A stretch of DNA of 30,917 bases. It comes from Entrophospora sp. SA101 (Eukaryota; Glomeromycota; Glomeromycetes; Entrophosporales; Entrophosporaceae). This document shows, piece after piece, positions 11,510 to 22,299 of the stretch (position 1 is its first letter; the number at the start of each line of letters is the position of its first letter). The DNA is taken from the NCBI GenBank assembly GCA_958430865.1, contig CAUDNR010001391.1:70455-101371 (forward strand), given 5' to 3'. Below the pieces are notes generated by a model. The model had not been told where the DNA came from. It saw only the letters and a program-made list of their open reading frames with translations, and did not search any database. Position numbers and translations under genes: made by a program.

Positions 11510-12702
11510 TTATAGTGTACTATTAGAACTATCTAAACTACCATCAGAGGTATCTAGACTAATTTTATTAATTGTATTAGTGTCATTATTATTAATATCC
11601 TTATTATCATTATTATTATTATTAAAATTATTATTATTATTAATGTTGATAACAGTTTCAGATGTTACAGTATCACTAATACTACTATCAAGAATGTTCA
11701 TATTTCGATTATTTGTATTTTTTGGAGTGGCATAAATCTCAATTTTTCCAATCAAATTCAAAATGTAATTTGGTGGCGGTAAAGACTGATTTAGAATTAA
11801 AACTGTTCGATGAATGTAATCGATGGCTTTTGAATTAGGTCCACGAAATATCTTTGGTGTCTCGAATCCTTTTGTGAACATATATATCATAAAAGATAAA
11901 TAGGAAACACTGATTAAACTCGTCACAAGCAAATACCAAATTCCTACAGCAGAATTCCTCGGATTTATTGTTGAAATTTGTCTTTTTGAAAATATTCTAA
12001 ACTTTATGATTGGTTTAAACGTGTAGAAAAATGCCAATGTCAATAGTATCCAACCTAAGACTATGTCTGCCATATAGATGATTTCTTTTGCTGCTGTTTC
12101 ATAAGGACTGTTGTTGTCGTGTATAGTGAAAGCTACTTGAGATATTCCTCCCATACCAAATATGACGCACGCCCCGATAATTACTTTAAAAAATAATGTA
12201 TTTCTTTGATTTGGTGGATAAAATTTCTTTCCAATATCAAGAAAACACCAAACGACTATATATGTGTGCGTTTATGTGTAATAATAATGATCAATATTAA
12301 TTTTTTTTAATAAAAATTTTTTAAATAAAAACATTAAAAAAGTATACGCACGCACCTACAAAAATGAACAACTCGAAAACAATCAAATTGAATAAATAAT
12401 GAAAAAATTTATTTTCGCAATCATAAATTTCCCATAAAAGATTTGTGCCCGATGCAAGTGTGGTGGCTACTGATGTTAAAAATCTAATAATAAATTAATT
12501 GGAAATTAAAATTTTTATATTTTTTTTAAAAAGTTTAATTTCAAGAAACTTACAAGGAAATTCTCAATTTTGTTAATTTTTGAAATATGTAAAATCCAAT
12601 TGTTATTGTGGCAACGCACGAGAATGATAAGGCCGCTAAAGGAAGAAGTACATTATCACCTTTACATAAGAAATCGACACTATTTGGGTCTTGATCACTC
12701 AT
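11510..12702 (-). CDS. Orphan multi-pass membrane protein with Asn-rich tail
   Basis: There are three exons on the minus strand: 12702-12554, 12483-12356 and 12255-11510. GT-AG borders and phases are consistent and encode about 340 aa. The start MSDQDPNSVDF is the first ATG before the first hydrophobic segment. Six membrane segments can be seen, near residues 19-40 (LPLAALSFSCVATITIGFYI), 47-68, 76-98, 112-135, 154-172 and 195-217. Short charged loops separate them. A soluble stretch with FRGPNSKAIDYIHRTV follows, then an Asn/Asp/Ser-rich low-complexity tail of about 80 residues. I recognise no family motif. It could be an uncharacterised fungal 6-7 TM family or a diverged receptor-like protein. 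The gene is convergent with the ARF-GEF. Splicing within hydrophobic segments preserves helix length, which supports the model. Function unknown. Confidence 0.82.
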
Positions 12703-14097
12703 TTATTATTTGTTATATACGAAGATTATTTTATCTGATAAAATTTCTATTTTTTAAAAATTTTTCCAAAAGATACATAATCTATATTTGCGTGTGCTGT
12801 ATACGTGCGCGTGTATGTATAAATAATATTTTTCTGGATTTTCGCTTCGACTATCTATCTATCTATCTATCTATATATCTATATATATATATATATATTT
12901 AAAATTGAGAATAAATTTATCTTAAAAAAAAACGGGCAGATATATTTATACGATATTTATTAGGTACTAGAACTTGATATTAATATGTATTATATGAATT
13001 TCCGTTCTATAAGCATAAGAGAATAATGTAACAAATATAAATTTTAGTCATATATATATAAATAATGACGAAATCGTTGATTATTGGTTACAATTAATTA
13101 TTATTATATGTGTATAAATGATGATGGCTTATTACATTATGATTATGCTAGAAAGAGGGTTTAGGTTTTTGATTTGGATAATTTATTTTTTATCACAACC
13201 ATTTGCTCGTCTACCCAATTGACTAAAATTTAATTACTTACTCTTTAAACAATGGATTAAAAAGATCACTAACCGTTAATATCAATTCATAATTATTTTT
13301 TTGGGGAGGGGTTTTTTTAAAATAAGTGCTAAAATATTAGTAGTCAAGTCAAGATTAATAATAATAACGAATGGAGTTTTCTACCAATCCTCCTTTTTCG
13401 ATTTGTTGTTTATCATTAAAGGAAAAATCTTGGGTTATTTATATTTACTGTTTATATATTATATGCTGCAAATCACTATTTGTTACAAAAAAAAAAAAAA
13501 AAAAAAAAAAGTTTTACATCGAATTGTTTATTTGTTTTCTTATGTGCGGATTTTCTCAAACATATCGAGATTGCATCTAGGTGTCGTTATCGTGCTTTAC
13601 AACATTATCCAACAGTCCGTGCTTTATTTCATACAAAACTTAAAAAAAAAATTTGTTTCATACGCAAAAACCATTATAACGTTGATGTCAATGAAACAAA
13701 AAAATATGCATCGCAATGAATTTTTAATTTAATTTTGCATATTTGCATTTTAATATTAATATAAATATGATTACGGAAATTTTTTCTGTTATTATTATAT
13801 ACAATAAAAAAGGAAACCATTCTCCATAAATAAAAAGCTAACTATCAAGAAGAAATGAAAAGAGTTTGAAGTAATTGGTAAAAAGTGGAATTAATTAATT
13901 AATAAAACAATATGTTATGTATGATTAATAATAATAATAATAAAAAAAATTCATTGATTAAACTCTCTCATCATATTGACACTCTTTTTGTCTCCATCTT
14001 CTTCAAAATATTAATGATTGTTTAGATATAATTTGTATTATAAATTTCCCTTCTATTTTCTAGATTCATAAGATCATGTAATATCAATACCAATGAA
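12703..14097. other. Gene-poor stretch with microsatellites
   Basis: This lies upstream of the membrane-protein gene. It holds a (CTAT)n/(TA)n microsatellite at about 12850-12898 and a poly-A tract of about 22 bases at 13488-13510. No complete gene is supported. One fragment at 13540-13720 is listed separately. Confidence 0.6.
13540..13719 (+). CDS. Possible terminal exon of an unrecognised protein
   Basis: The frame from about 13540 to the TGA at 13717-13719 reads CADFLKHIEIASRCRYR, ALQHYPTVRALFHTKL, then a Lys-rich stretch and ICFIRKNHYNVDVNE. Its amino-acid mix looks like a real protein, unlike the Lys/Ile/Phe noise around it. A CATCTAG acceptor could begin an exon at about 13581. No upstream exon was found and no family is recognised, so it may be a relic. 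Confidence 0.25.
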   Translation, partial: LCADFLKHIEIASRCRYRALQHYPTVRALFHTKLKKKICFIRKNHYNVDVNETKKYASQ

Positions 14098-14101
14098 AAC
14101 C

Positions 14102-14635
14102 TCGAACCTCGTTATAACAAAGTTAAGTGCGCGTTGTAACGAATTTTAAAATTTTTTATGACGCGGCTAGTAATTTTCGTTATAATAATAATAGTAGATG
14201 TGCGACTTGATTGGGATATGTTTAAAGCCTTTAAAATGTCTAAATAGAGAGAGAGCGAAATCCTATATACTATTATTAAAATTTCGGAAATTTTGGGAAT
14301 CGACCACTTTCCGGCTACACAAAGTGTCATAAGCTGATTTATGTAAGAAGTGCACTTTTATTGGAAAGTAAATAAATAATAATAACCCACACATTCAATT
14401 TCCTACACTTGTAAATTTTTAATATTAAATAAAAATTTACGGGCATTCCCATATTTTCCTTGTCAAGGAGTATTGATGCGAAAAAAAAAAAAAAAAACCA
14501 ATCGTATATATGGCATAGTCGAATCTAATTGTCTATACTTGGACATTGTCAAATTATATGCCCATCCATCTATTACTATGGATTTAAATGTCTAAAATTG
14601 TTATAGAGAGAGTTCATTATAACGAGGTTCGACTG
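14102..14635. mobile_element. TIR element (Tigger/pogo-like MITE), partly decayed left end
   Basis: The right end (about 14615-14635) reads TTATAACGAGGTTCGACTG followed by TA. The left end (14102-14118) reads TCGAACCTCGTTATAAC, which is its inverted match without the terminal CAG. CAGTCGAACCTCG-type ends beside TA are typical of Tigger/pogo elements in the Tc1-mariner superfamily. Near the right end is TTATAGAGAGAGTT, also found in the element at 26169. No transposase is readable. Confidence 0.6.
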
Positions 14636-15248
14636 TATATTAATCCTTACACGTAATAGTAAGTTACCAAAAGTATACTAACACGAAAATCTCTGGACCT
14701 AGGAATTCACATCAAACTTGTAGCAAAACTTGATTTTATTCACGTTCGACGAGATTTAGAAATTATACGATAATAATAAGTAATAAATATAAAGTTAAGC
14801 TTTCTTTTTACGAAAAAAAAAAAAATTTTTTTTTGCAACACAAATTGATATAAATATCACTAGAGATTGCTTTAAAAAATATCACACAAAACTCGATTAT
14901 AATATATAAATATGGAAGACGATTAGATAAAATAAAATAACTCACAAGTAATCGATCACATGCTCGAAATGCTTTCAATTTTTTTGATAAAAAAACAATC
15001 ATAAAAGTCAAGCAAAAGTTAATAAGATCAAGAAATTCCAAAATGAAATAAATATAAATTATACACAAATTCATCATATGCTGTCAAAACATTTTATTAT
15101 TATAATTTTTTTTTTTTTTTTACATAAGAAAATTTTCTTCAAGCTTATGATAGATAAATTATAGATTTATTAAATTTATGCTTAATTCCTTAGTATGATA
15201 TTTAAATCAAATTTCAAATTAAGTTTAGTTTTCAAAAGAGAATAATTT
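14636..15248. other. Intergenic, 3' flank of the methyltransferase
   Basis: AT-rich with poly-A and poly-T tracts (14814-14834 and 15107-15120). The open frame on the minus strand at 14808-15077 is hydrophobic low-complexity noise with no supporting content. Confidence 0.6.
15166..15171 (-). terminator. Candidate polyadenylation signal of the methyltransferase gene
   Basis: AATAAA on the minus strand, about 78 bases past the stop at 15249. Weak in AT-rich DNA. Confidence 0.35.
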
Positions 15249-15902
15249 TTATGTAACTTTTTTTTGACCGATAAATCGAAAAGTATCAAAAGTTGTTTTG
15301 TAAAGATTTGCTTCGTTTAAATAGTTTTCTAACACTGTTTTTAATCTAGAATCATCATCGTCATTATTATTTGATTTAATATTATTTTTAACAATACCAC
15401 TACGGCCACCAATGATGCTTCCTTTGCGTTGTTGCCGGTTATTATTAAACACGGGATTACTATCATTGCAGCTTAATATTTCATTGATGATCGAGCTTGA
15501 ACTTGAATTTTGTTGGCTCAATATAAATCCCATATGTTTTAAAAAACCATCACGCAACACAATCGCACCGGCTTCACCAACTTTTCCAGCCCAACTTCCG
15601 CAAGGTACACGTTTAACAAAACTTTCAATGTTAATCAATAAATTAGTATTTCTCATAAATTCTTCTATTCGTTGGTGAATATTTGTATTTATGTTAAATG
15701 TTCTGATTTTAGTCACAACTAAATGGGTGGGTGGATGAATGAATAAAAAATGAGAATTTTTCTTTTAAATAATAATAAATAAATGTAGAATATTACTTGT
15801 ATCATTAATTTTTTTTGTTAATGGGCCCATGTTACATAATTCTATGTTAGGTTCCATTAGCTTTATATTTTTTTAATAACAACAAAAATTTGTATTAATT
15901 AT

Positions 15903-15950
<48 letters not shown>

Positions 15951-16687
15951 GTAATAGTAATAGTAATAGTAATAATGATGATGATGATTCACCTCGAGCC
16001 ACCCGTTTGACTTTAAAACTCTTACTAACTCTATAAAAGAAAATTAATATTTTAAAATTGAATAAAAATTTTTTATTTTTAACATAAAGAAAAAATACCT
16101 TTGACCACAAAAGATTCCCATTGATGTTCTGTGAACTCCAGTATCTTAAATCTCATAAGAACAAAATCAAAGGTGTTGTCCTCGAATGGTAACCCTTGAA
16201 GAAAATTGCATTTGATAAATTCAACATTTGAAGGTCTAGTTTCAGTAATCAACTCAAGATTATCTACACCAGTATATCTACATTTCGGATAATCCGACGA
16301 CATTTCACATAACCAACTGCCCGGCCCACAACTATTATTGTTATTATTATTGTTTCATTATTATTAGATAATAATAAACTTTACGTAAACAATAACACAA
16401 AAATAAAATATTATGTAAACATTATTTTTTTTTGTGAATTGTTACCTTACTTGAAGAACCTTTAATTGTTCATTCCTCAATTTTTCTTTAATGGGCGAAG
16501 AAAAATTTCCATTCCATACTTCACGTATTAAATGATGTTGGATATTCATTTGATCAATCTCACCTTCATCCGCTTGATAATCCCTAACACAATTAACATT
16601 GTTACTACCACTGCTCGTACTATTACTTTTTCCATTATTGTTATATGATATCCTGAACTTCCATTTTTTTGAGTGGGCTGCTCCCAT
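15249..16687 (-). CDS. SAM-dependent methyltransferase (class I, methyltransferase-25/11 type) with N-myristoylation motif
   Basis: There are five exons on the minus strand: 16687-16446, 16331-16099, 16030-15993, 15860-15797 and 15718-15249. Phases agree and encode about 348 aa. SAM-binding motif I is split by intron 1: VLQVSCGPGSWLCEM. It is followed by CRYTGVDN, then the motif II region LPFEDNTFDFVLMRF, then FTEHQWESFVVKELVRVLK and SNGWLELMEPN, the usual order in fungal methyltransferases of this class. The C-terminal exon has CGSWAGKVGEAGA, a Ser/Asn/Asp-rich insert of about 60 residues, and a closing helix. The N-terminus MGAAHSKK fits the N-myristoylation consensus (Gly2, Ser6, then Lys), so membrane attachment is inferred. 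Substrate unknown; the family includes LaeA-like and many orphan enzymes. The motif I Gly is Ser (VSCGPG), a mild deviation. Confidence 0.9.
15905..15990. repeat. (TAA)n/(TAG)n microsatellite in methyltransferase intron 3
   Basis: A run of TAA units grades into TAG, TAA and GATGAT units and fills the intron just after the GTGAAT donor at 15992. If read through, it would encode a poly-Leu run, which is an artefact. Confidence 0.85.
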
Positions 16688-16789
16688 AATTATTATTTTT
16701 GTTTATTAGAAGTTTTTTTTTAAAAATAAATATTGTCATAAAATATAATAACTATTATATCTATTATTATTCGTGATTGATTTAGAGAA

Positions 16790-16814
16790 AAGAAAGAAAG
16801 AAAAAAAGGAAGAA

Positions 16815-16852
<38 letters not shown>

Positions 16853-16856
16853 AAAT
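16790..16856. repeat. (GAAA)n microsatellite upstream of the methyltransferase
   Basis: GAAA/GGAA units about 100-170 bases upstream of the methyltransferase ATG form a strongly purine-biased tract (pyrimidine on the coding strand). It may lie in the promoter or 5' UTR; no function is shown. Confidence 0.8.
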
Positions 16857-19605
16857 GCCGTCGTATTTAAATTGTTTTTTGAATTTCTGAATTTCATTCA
16901 ATGAAAATATTTTAGGAAAATAATTAAACTTTTAAGATTGATTTGATTTGTAGTTTATTGTTATATTAGTAGTAATGATGGTTTTGTTTGTGTTTTTGTT
17001 TTTCTCATCATCGTTGTTAGTGAAAATTAAAAAATTAATTCTCCCTTGAAAATGTATATGCAATGTAATTATACTGTAATCTAATTGGTATTTTGATTTT
17101 AATTTTTTTTTGCAAATTATTTTAATTATTTAATTATAAGCATCAATATTAAAATGTTTAAAGGAAGACTCGGGGTTTCATTTATTGTTATATAAATTTG
17201 TGTAATCAATATTAATAATTTCTTGGTATATATATGTGTGTGTATTAATAAATTTACTTTTATTTGCATAAACATAGAAATCCCTCACCATTTTCAACGG
17301 GAACCTGTAGTCAAAAGAATACACATTATTTATTTATCTTATTATTGTCGACGTTTTGAGATCCACGGAACGAATAGTTTTTATGCCCAGGAGGTCGGGT
17401 TAGTTAGAGATAATAAAAATGGCAAGCACATAATAACAATAACAATATAGTTATGTATATCTATGCGCTTTTTTTATTGTGAATATTTTATATACATATA
17501 CATACACACTTACATTCGATAAATTTAATTGTTAACCAAAATTATTCCTATTAGATGTTACACGGATTAAGCTATCGGTCCGGTGACGTGTAACTGTTAC
17601 ATAACAATTACACGATGTTTTGAAACTTACATACGTGAAATTTAAATTAACAATCAAAGGAAATTTCACACGCATCTCCTCAAATTTTCACATATAGCAA
17701 ATAATCGTGTCCGATTCGGCTCTGGGATTGTCAGTCCTATCTCGGGATAAGTTTCCAGAAAAGTTTATAACAAATAATTCAAGTAATTATTTATTATTAT
17801 TATAAACTCGCACAAGTCTTTTCTGAGTTTGATACATTTTGAACTGAACTTAATGTATGTTGAATGCTTATTCAATTGATATAATTTTCAGTTTGTATAC
17901 ATCATCCCTCGAACTTAAAGACAATTATAAATCACAATGAGATTTTTACTAATCATTGGTCAGTTATAATTTATTTAAATCATCCCTCAAAAAATCAAGA
18001 AATCTTGGGAATTGGAAAAAATTCTGATCCCTAATTACTATTAAAATATTATTATTGCCATTAATGGGAATTAGTATTAGTGTTCAATATCAAAAATCGA
18101 AATTTAGAATGTTCGAAATTAATGTCCATAAAAAGAATTACACATTTAATTAAAAAATAATATTGCAATAATCAGCATCTCAAATTGTCATTTCCGAGCT
18201 TGCGGTTGATATTGTATCAAGTAGTGGTGTTTGTGAAGATGTCATATAATATTCGGATCATTTGGAGTTTTCGGGATTTTAAATTTAAATGGTATTTTTG
18301 AAATATCATGTGATCTACATGTTGGATTTTAACAAAAACAATCACTATCCCAATTCAGACAAATTTTTTTTTCGTTAAATTTTGAGTTGTACAATAATAA
18401 TTTTGGTGTTACAATATTTTGAGTTACATAACCAAATTTGGTAATGATTTTCTTTTAATAATAAAAAAGAAACAATACTTGAAAAAAAAATTGTTCACAA
18501 AATACAAAACTTACTTGGTCTCAATTCTCAAGTGTGTAACAAAATTTGGAATCTAAGGCTCGACCAATTTTTAGTTTAAGAAAAAACTAGCCGACAAGTT
18601 TGAAGCTTGAGCCATACAACCAAAACTTAACGGTTAACTTTTTAAATTTTTTTTTAGTATTCTGAAGCTGACCAATTGTTACAATAAGCGATTAATTAAC
18701 TATAGATGATCCTCACCGTAGTATGGTATACAAACTTTTAATTAATATTGTAGAACTCAAAAACTACCCATAAAAAAATTTTTTAACTCGTAGATTTAGT
18801 ATTAGATGCTGTTTCTCTAGCTTTTCGAATTTTAGTATTTGTATTAGTAATAATATTAGTAATATTAGTAATATATTTTGCCGCGTAAATCTTAACTAAG
18901 AATGGAATAAATCACATAATTATATCTAAATTTGGGCAGATTAAAATATTAACGCGTTTGTGTAATTAAATAATGAAACATAAAAATAATGCCTCTTAGA
19001 TGACACGAGAACCAGATGTTCATTATTTTTGATTATAATTTTCTAAACTTTGATGCAAGACAATTCCTTAGACGAACAATAATTGGCTCAGAAGATGAAT
19101 ACGAACGAATTAAACGAAGAAGCTAGCAATCCTTTTGAGGATATATGATTGATGATTTTAACTCAGTATTTTCAGTATTTGACAAAATGATGGTAAGCAA
19201 ATTCTAACTCAAAAAGACCTATTTATTAACTCTAATTACACGAATCACGTGAATTACATCATTCATAGATTAGAATTGAAAATTAAAATTTCTCCTATTA
19301 GCGCAGCAATAGGCTTCGTTTGCGGTTATCAACCATACAATTTCATTTTTAAAAGCCAATTATCATGTACATTATCGTATGTCAAGAAATAAATAAAAGT
19401 CTTTTCTTGATCAAAGATTGTATGTATGAAAGCATTACTGTTACTCTAAAGGAAAAAATTGTATTAACACATGCTTTTCTGATGCTCTGGTACTAGCTTT
19501 TACTTGACGTTTGCTCTTTAGAGTTTACCAGATTTCAATTTTTCTGCATGCATAATTCCACCTCTTTTCAATATTTTAGCATAAGAATTAAGACGGATCA
19601 TAATA
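16857..19605. other. Intergenic, no gene supported
   Basis: Stops are dense in every frame. A small perfect hairpin (CGTGTAA...TTACACG) lies at about 17587-17614. A short frame near 19070-19120 (IGSEDEYERIKRRS) ends at a stop and cannot be tied to any exon. Nothing else stands out. Confidence 0.6.
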
Positions 19606-20450
19606 CAGTCAAACCTCGCCACAGCGGATTTCGTAAAAAAAAATCCGTTATAACAAGAAATCCGCTGTGTATGTGACAAAATTGGTGATTATTGGCAAAA
19701 TTTTTTTAATAATAAATGAATAAATAATACATGCGGAAATTAAAATTATTTTGTTTTAATATTTGGTTGTATTGGTTTTTCATTATCTAATAATTTCATT
19801 TTTTTTTTTCAAATGATTTAAATTTTTTATAATCTAATTGACTTTATTATGAATCTTTGGGAAAATGATCTTGATTTGTTTTAGTTTTAAAAATTGATAA
19901 ATAAATCTATCGCTCGCACACATTTGGATAAATAATCTATCAATTGTTTTATTTTAGTAACTTGAAAAATTTTGTTACTCGCATAAATTTGGACAAGTAT
20001 TCTATCGATTATTTGTTTATTAATTTATTTTAGAAACTTGGAAAAGGTTGTTACTCGCAAATATTCAGTCAAATATAACCTATCAATTGTTTGTTTATTG
20101 ATTTATTTTAGAGCCTTGGAAAAGGTTGTTACTCGCAAACATTCAGACAAATAACCCATCAATTGTTTGTTTATTGATTTATTTTAGAAAATTTGTTACT
20201 CGTAAATATTTGAATAAAATTGTTTGTTGATTAAAATAACCTATTTGGTAATTTAGATAATTTAGATAAAATTTCATAAATTTATATGTCACGTGAATCC
20301 GCTGTGATGAGACTAGTAGTCATATTGAAACAAATTTATTAATAAAATCCGTTATGACAAACATTTTAATTAATAAAAAAGGACCAATGTTTAATTCTGT
20401 CGTAACAAAAAATCCACTGTGGCGAGGCCCACTGTGATGAAGTTTGATTG
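19606..20450. mobile_element. TIR element (Tigger/pogo-like MITE) carrying an internal tandem repeat
   Basis: The left end reads CAGTCAAACCTCGCCACAG at 19606, next to TA. The right end, on the minus strand from 20450, reads CAATCAAACTTCATCACAG, and further in CCTCGCCACAGTGGATTTTT. Internal copies of ATCCGCTGTG and ATCCGTTATGAC occur near both ends. The right end has lost the flanking TA. No transposase frame is readable, so it is nonautonomous. Confidence 0.7.
19909..20225. repeat. Tandem repeat, unit about 76 bp, four to five copies
   Basis: The unit contains GTTACTCGCAAATATTCAG, then ATCAATTGTTTGTTTATTGAT and TTATTTTAGA. The GTTACTC anchor occurs at 19974, 20050, 20128 and 20195, giving spacings of 76, 78 and 67. 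A more diverged copy begins near 19909. The array lies entirely inside the TIR element at 19606-20450. Confidence 0.85.
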
Positions 20451-22208
20451 CGCCATTGTTATGTAACTGTTTCTTCTTTTGTGTATATGGTCATTTTTCT
20501 CCTGCTGGTCTTAGATTTCATTAAAGTTGATGAGGTGTGTTACTTTAGAATTGGATATGATATGTGATGTTAGATTAATAATTGCGCAAATAATATATAT
20601 GTGTGTGTTGTTAAAAATAAAATGATAAGTAATAATAATAACAATAATACAGTTAGTCCTCTATAAGTGTACCCTGCGTCCAAATCCCAAGCTTGAGACT
20701 TAGAGATAAATGTAATCCCTCTATGTTTTGCACTGCACGCTCTTTTCCTGGTCCCGTTCATAAAACCACTCTCTCCAACCGCACTCACGTGACTTTAACG
20801 TGACCATACTGCGATATGATTTTTGTGATACACGAATAACTGATGTTTTAGCAATAGTAAAATGATAATTCAAGTAATGAGTAAATAGAGAATCCTTTCT
20901 TTTAATATATACAACAATGGTCAATACTTTGTTTTTTTAATAGATGTAAAGGATTATTATTACAATACAGGTAACCCTACATTTTGCTCAATCCATCTAA
21001 CATGGCCAATTTATTATTTGTGGCAAATAATCAAAATCCATATTTTAAAGTTATTTTACTTATTTGGAAGTTATAAAAGAGAATGAATGATTTAATGATT
21101 ATAGTGAACAATGATTTAATAATTAAGTATAATGTTAATTTAATACTATTTCGAATTAAAAGATTGATATATATTTATTTTTTAAAGTAATAAGGGTAAT
21201 TAGATCTTAGTTATTATAATTCCTAATTTCTTTTCCTTTATCTTTATATATAATAATTCCAACTATAAGAGCTTTGACACTACTGAAGATATTGAAGGTG
21301 ACAAAGATGATAGTATTGTGCCAATTGTAATAAGTGTCAAAGCTTAAAAAAGTTTAACATTTTTAGAATCTCCTTCTTGTATGAACAATTTAATGCTCTT
21401 GATAAAATTTAAAAAATTTATTTTTTATTTTTTATTAATGCCATGTGCAACCAATAAAATACTTTTGTTCTATGTATTGCGAGTGTGCGATCTGAGTTTC
21501 CTCATTAATAGGTTATTTAATGCTCAACACACAGCCTACCTGCTGACTTATGGTTGATTATATTGTTTGACACACAGCCTACCTGCTGACTTATGGTCAA
21601 GTTTCCTTTATTTATATATATGTATATGACACACAGCCTACCCACTGAATTACAGTCACTAGGTTCTATTTAAATAATTATACCCCAAAGGCATCCCCTT
21701 GAGATGTATCTGAATAATTAAAAGGGTTCCCAACTAATAATTAAAGGTTGGCCAGACCATTAACCATTAGAAGGGCTGGGGAGGGTCAATCACACTGGGT
21801 TTATTAGTTACTTACAGTCAAAGACTATTTTATGTAAGGTTATATATTTATTAAGAGTTATTATATTAACAATTGATTAATTAATGATGATTATTAACTT
21901 GGTCTAAAGCCAAGTGTATTTATACCTCTTTGGACAGTACAAATAATGTGCTTATCAACTAATTACTAATTCCAAATAAATATTTACATCAGATGAGTAG
22001 GTTAATAAATATAAATATAAAATATGAATAGGAATAATCTTTCATATGACACTTCACAATGTGCGGCATAGCTGTTACAATAATAATATAGAAAGATGGT
22101 CATTGGTTGTGATGTAATATTTAGCAAATCACATGACTTCCGTAGTAAATTCGTTCTAATTGGTCAATATTAACCGAGTAATTGATAGGTCCAAGATTTA
22201 CTATCCCA
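20451..22208. other. Repeat-rich intergenic stretch
   Basis: No gene is supported. CAGTTAGTCCTCTATAAGTG at 20650 resembles the TIR of the small element at 22209-22284, and both share a CCTGGTCCC string further in, so a related element may begin here. A 12-bp inverted pair lies at 21270-21281 and 21333-21344. Three direct repeats lie at 21528-21656. The rest is AT-rich DNA. Confidence 0.55.
21528..21656 (+). repeat. Three direct repeats of about 27 bp
   Basis: CACACAGCCTACCTGCTGAC followed by TTATGGT occurs at 21528-21554 and identically at 21571-21597. A diverged third copy is at 21630-21656. Spacers are 16 and 32 bases and differ in sequence. There are too few copies and the spacers are too uneven for a CRISPR array. 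Confidence 0.85.
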
Positions 22209-22284
22209 CAGTATAAATGCACTCCTCCATAAGTGCATGGTATTGCCTGGTCCCAAGAGGATTGCACTTATGGAGGGTTGACTG
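22209..22284. mobile_element. Small foldback/TIR element
   Basis: Perfect 13-bp arms, CTCCATAAGTGCA at 22225-22237 and its inverse at 22263-22275, flank a 25-base loop. The outer ends are CAG (22209) and CTG (22284). The right terminus, GGGTTGACTG followed by TA, is of the same CAGTC class as the other elements here. It may be a tiny MITE or one end of a larger one. Confidence 0.55.
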
Positions 22285-22299
22285 TAACAATAATAATAA

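Noticed and set aside
14112..14330. Possible transposase fragment within the TIR element
   Set aside because: The 72-codon minus-strand frame has no DDE or helix-turn-helix features, and the element looks nonautonomous.
14600..14640. tRNA T-loop-like GGTTCGA string
   Set aside because: It is the TIR of the CAGTC element; no acceptor, D or anticodon stems surround it.
15895..16110. Minus-strand frame ending in a poly-Leu run
   Set aside because: It is a wrong-frame read across the end of one intron, exon 3 and the TAA microsatellite intron of the methyltransferase.
20570..20924. Two overlapping minus-strand frames of about 70 codons
   Set aside because: They read through repeat ends and a TA-rich tract, with no conserved content.
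21528..21656. Possible CRISPR array
   Set aside because: Only three repeats, spacers of 16 and 32 bases, and a eukaryotic context.
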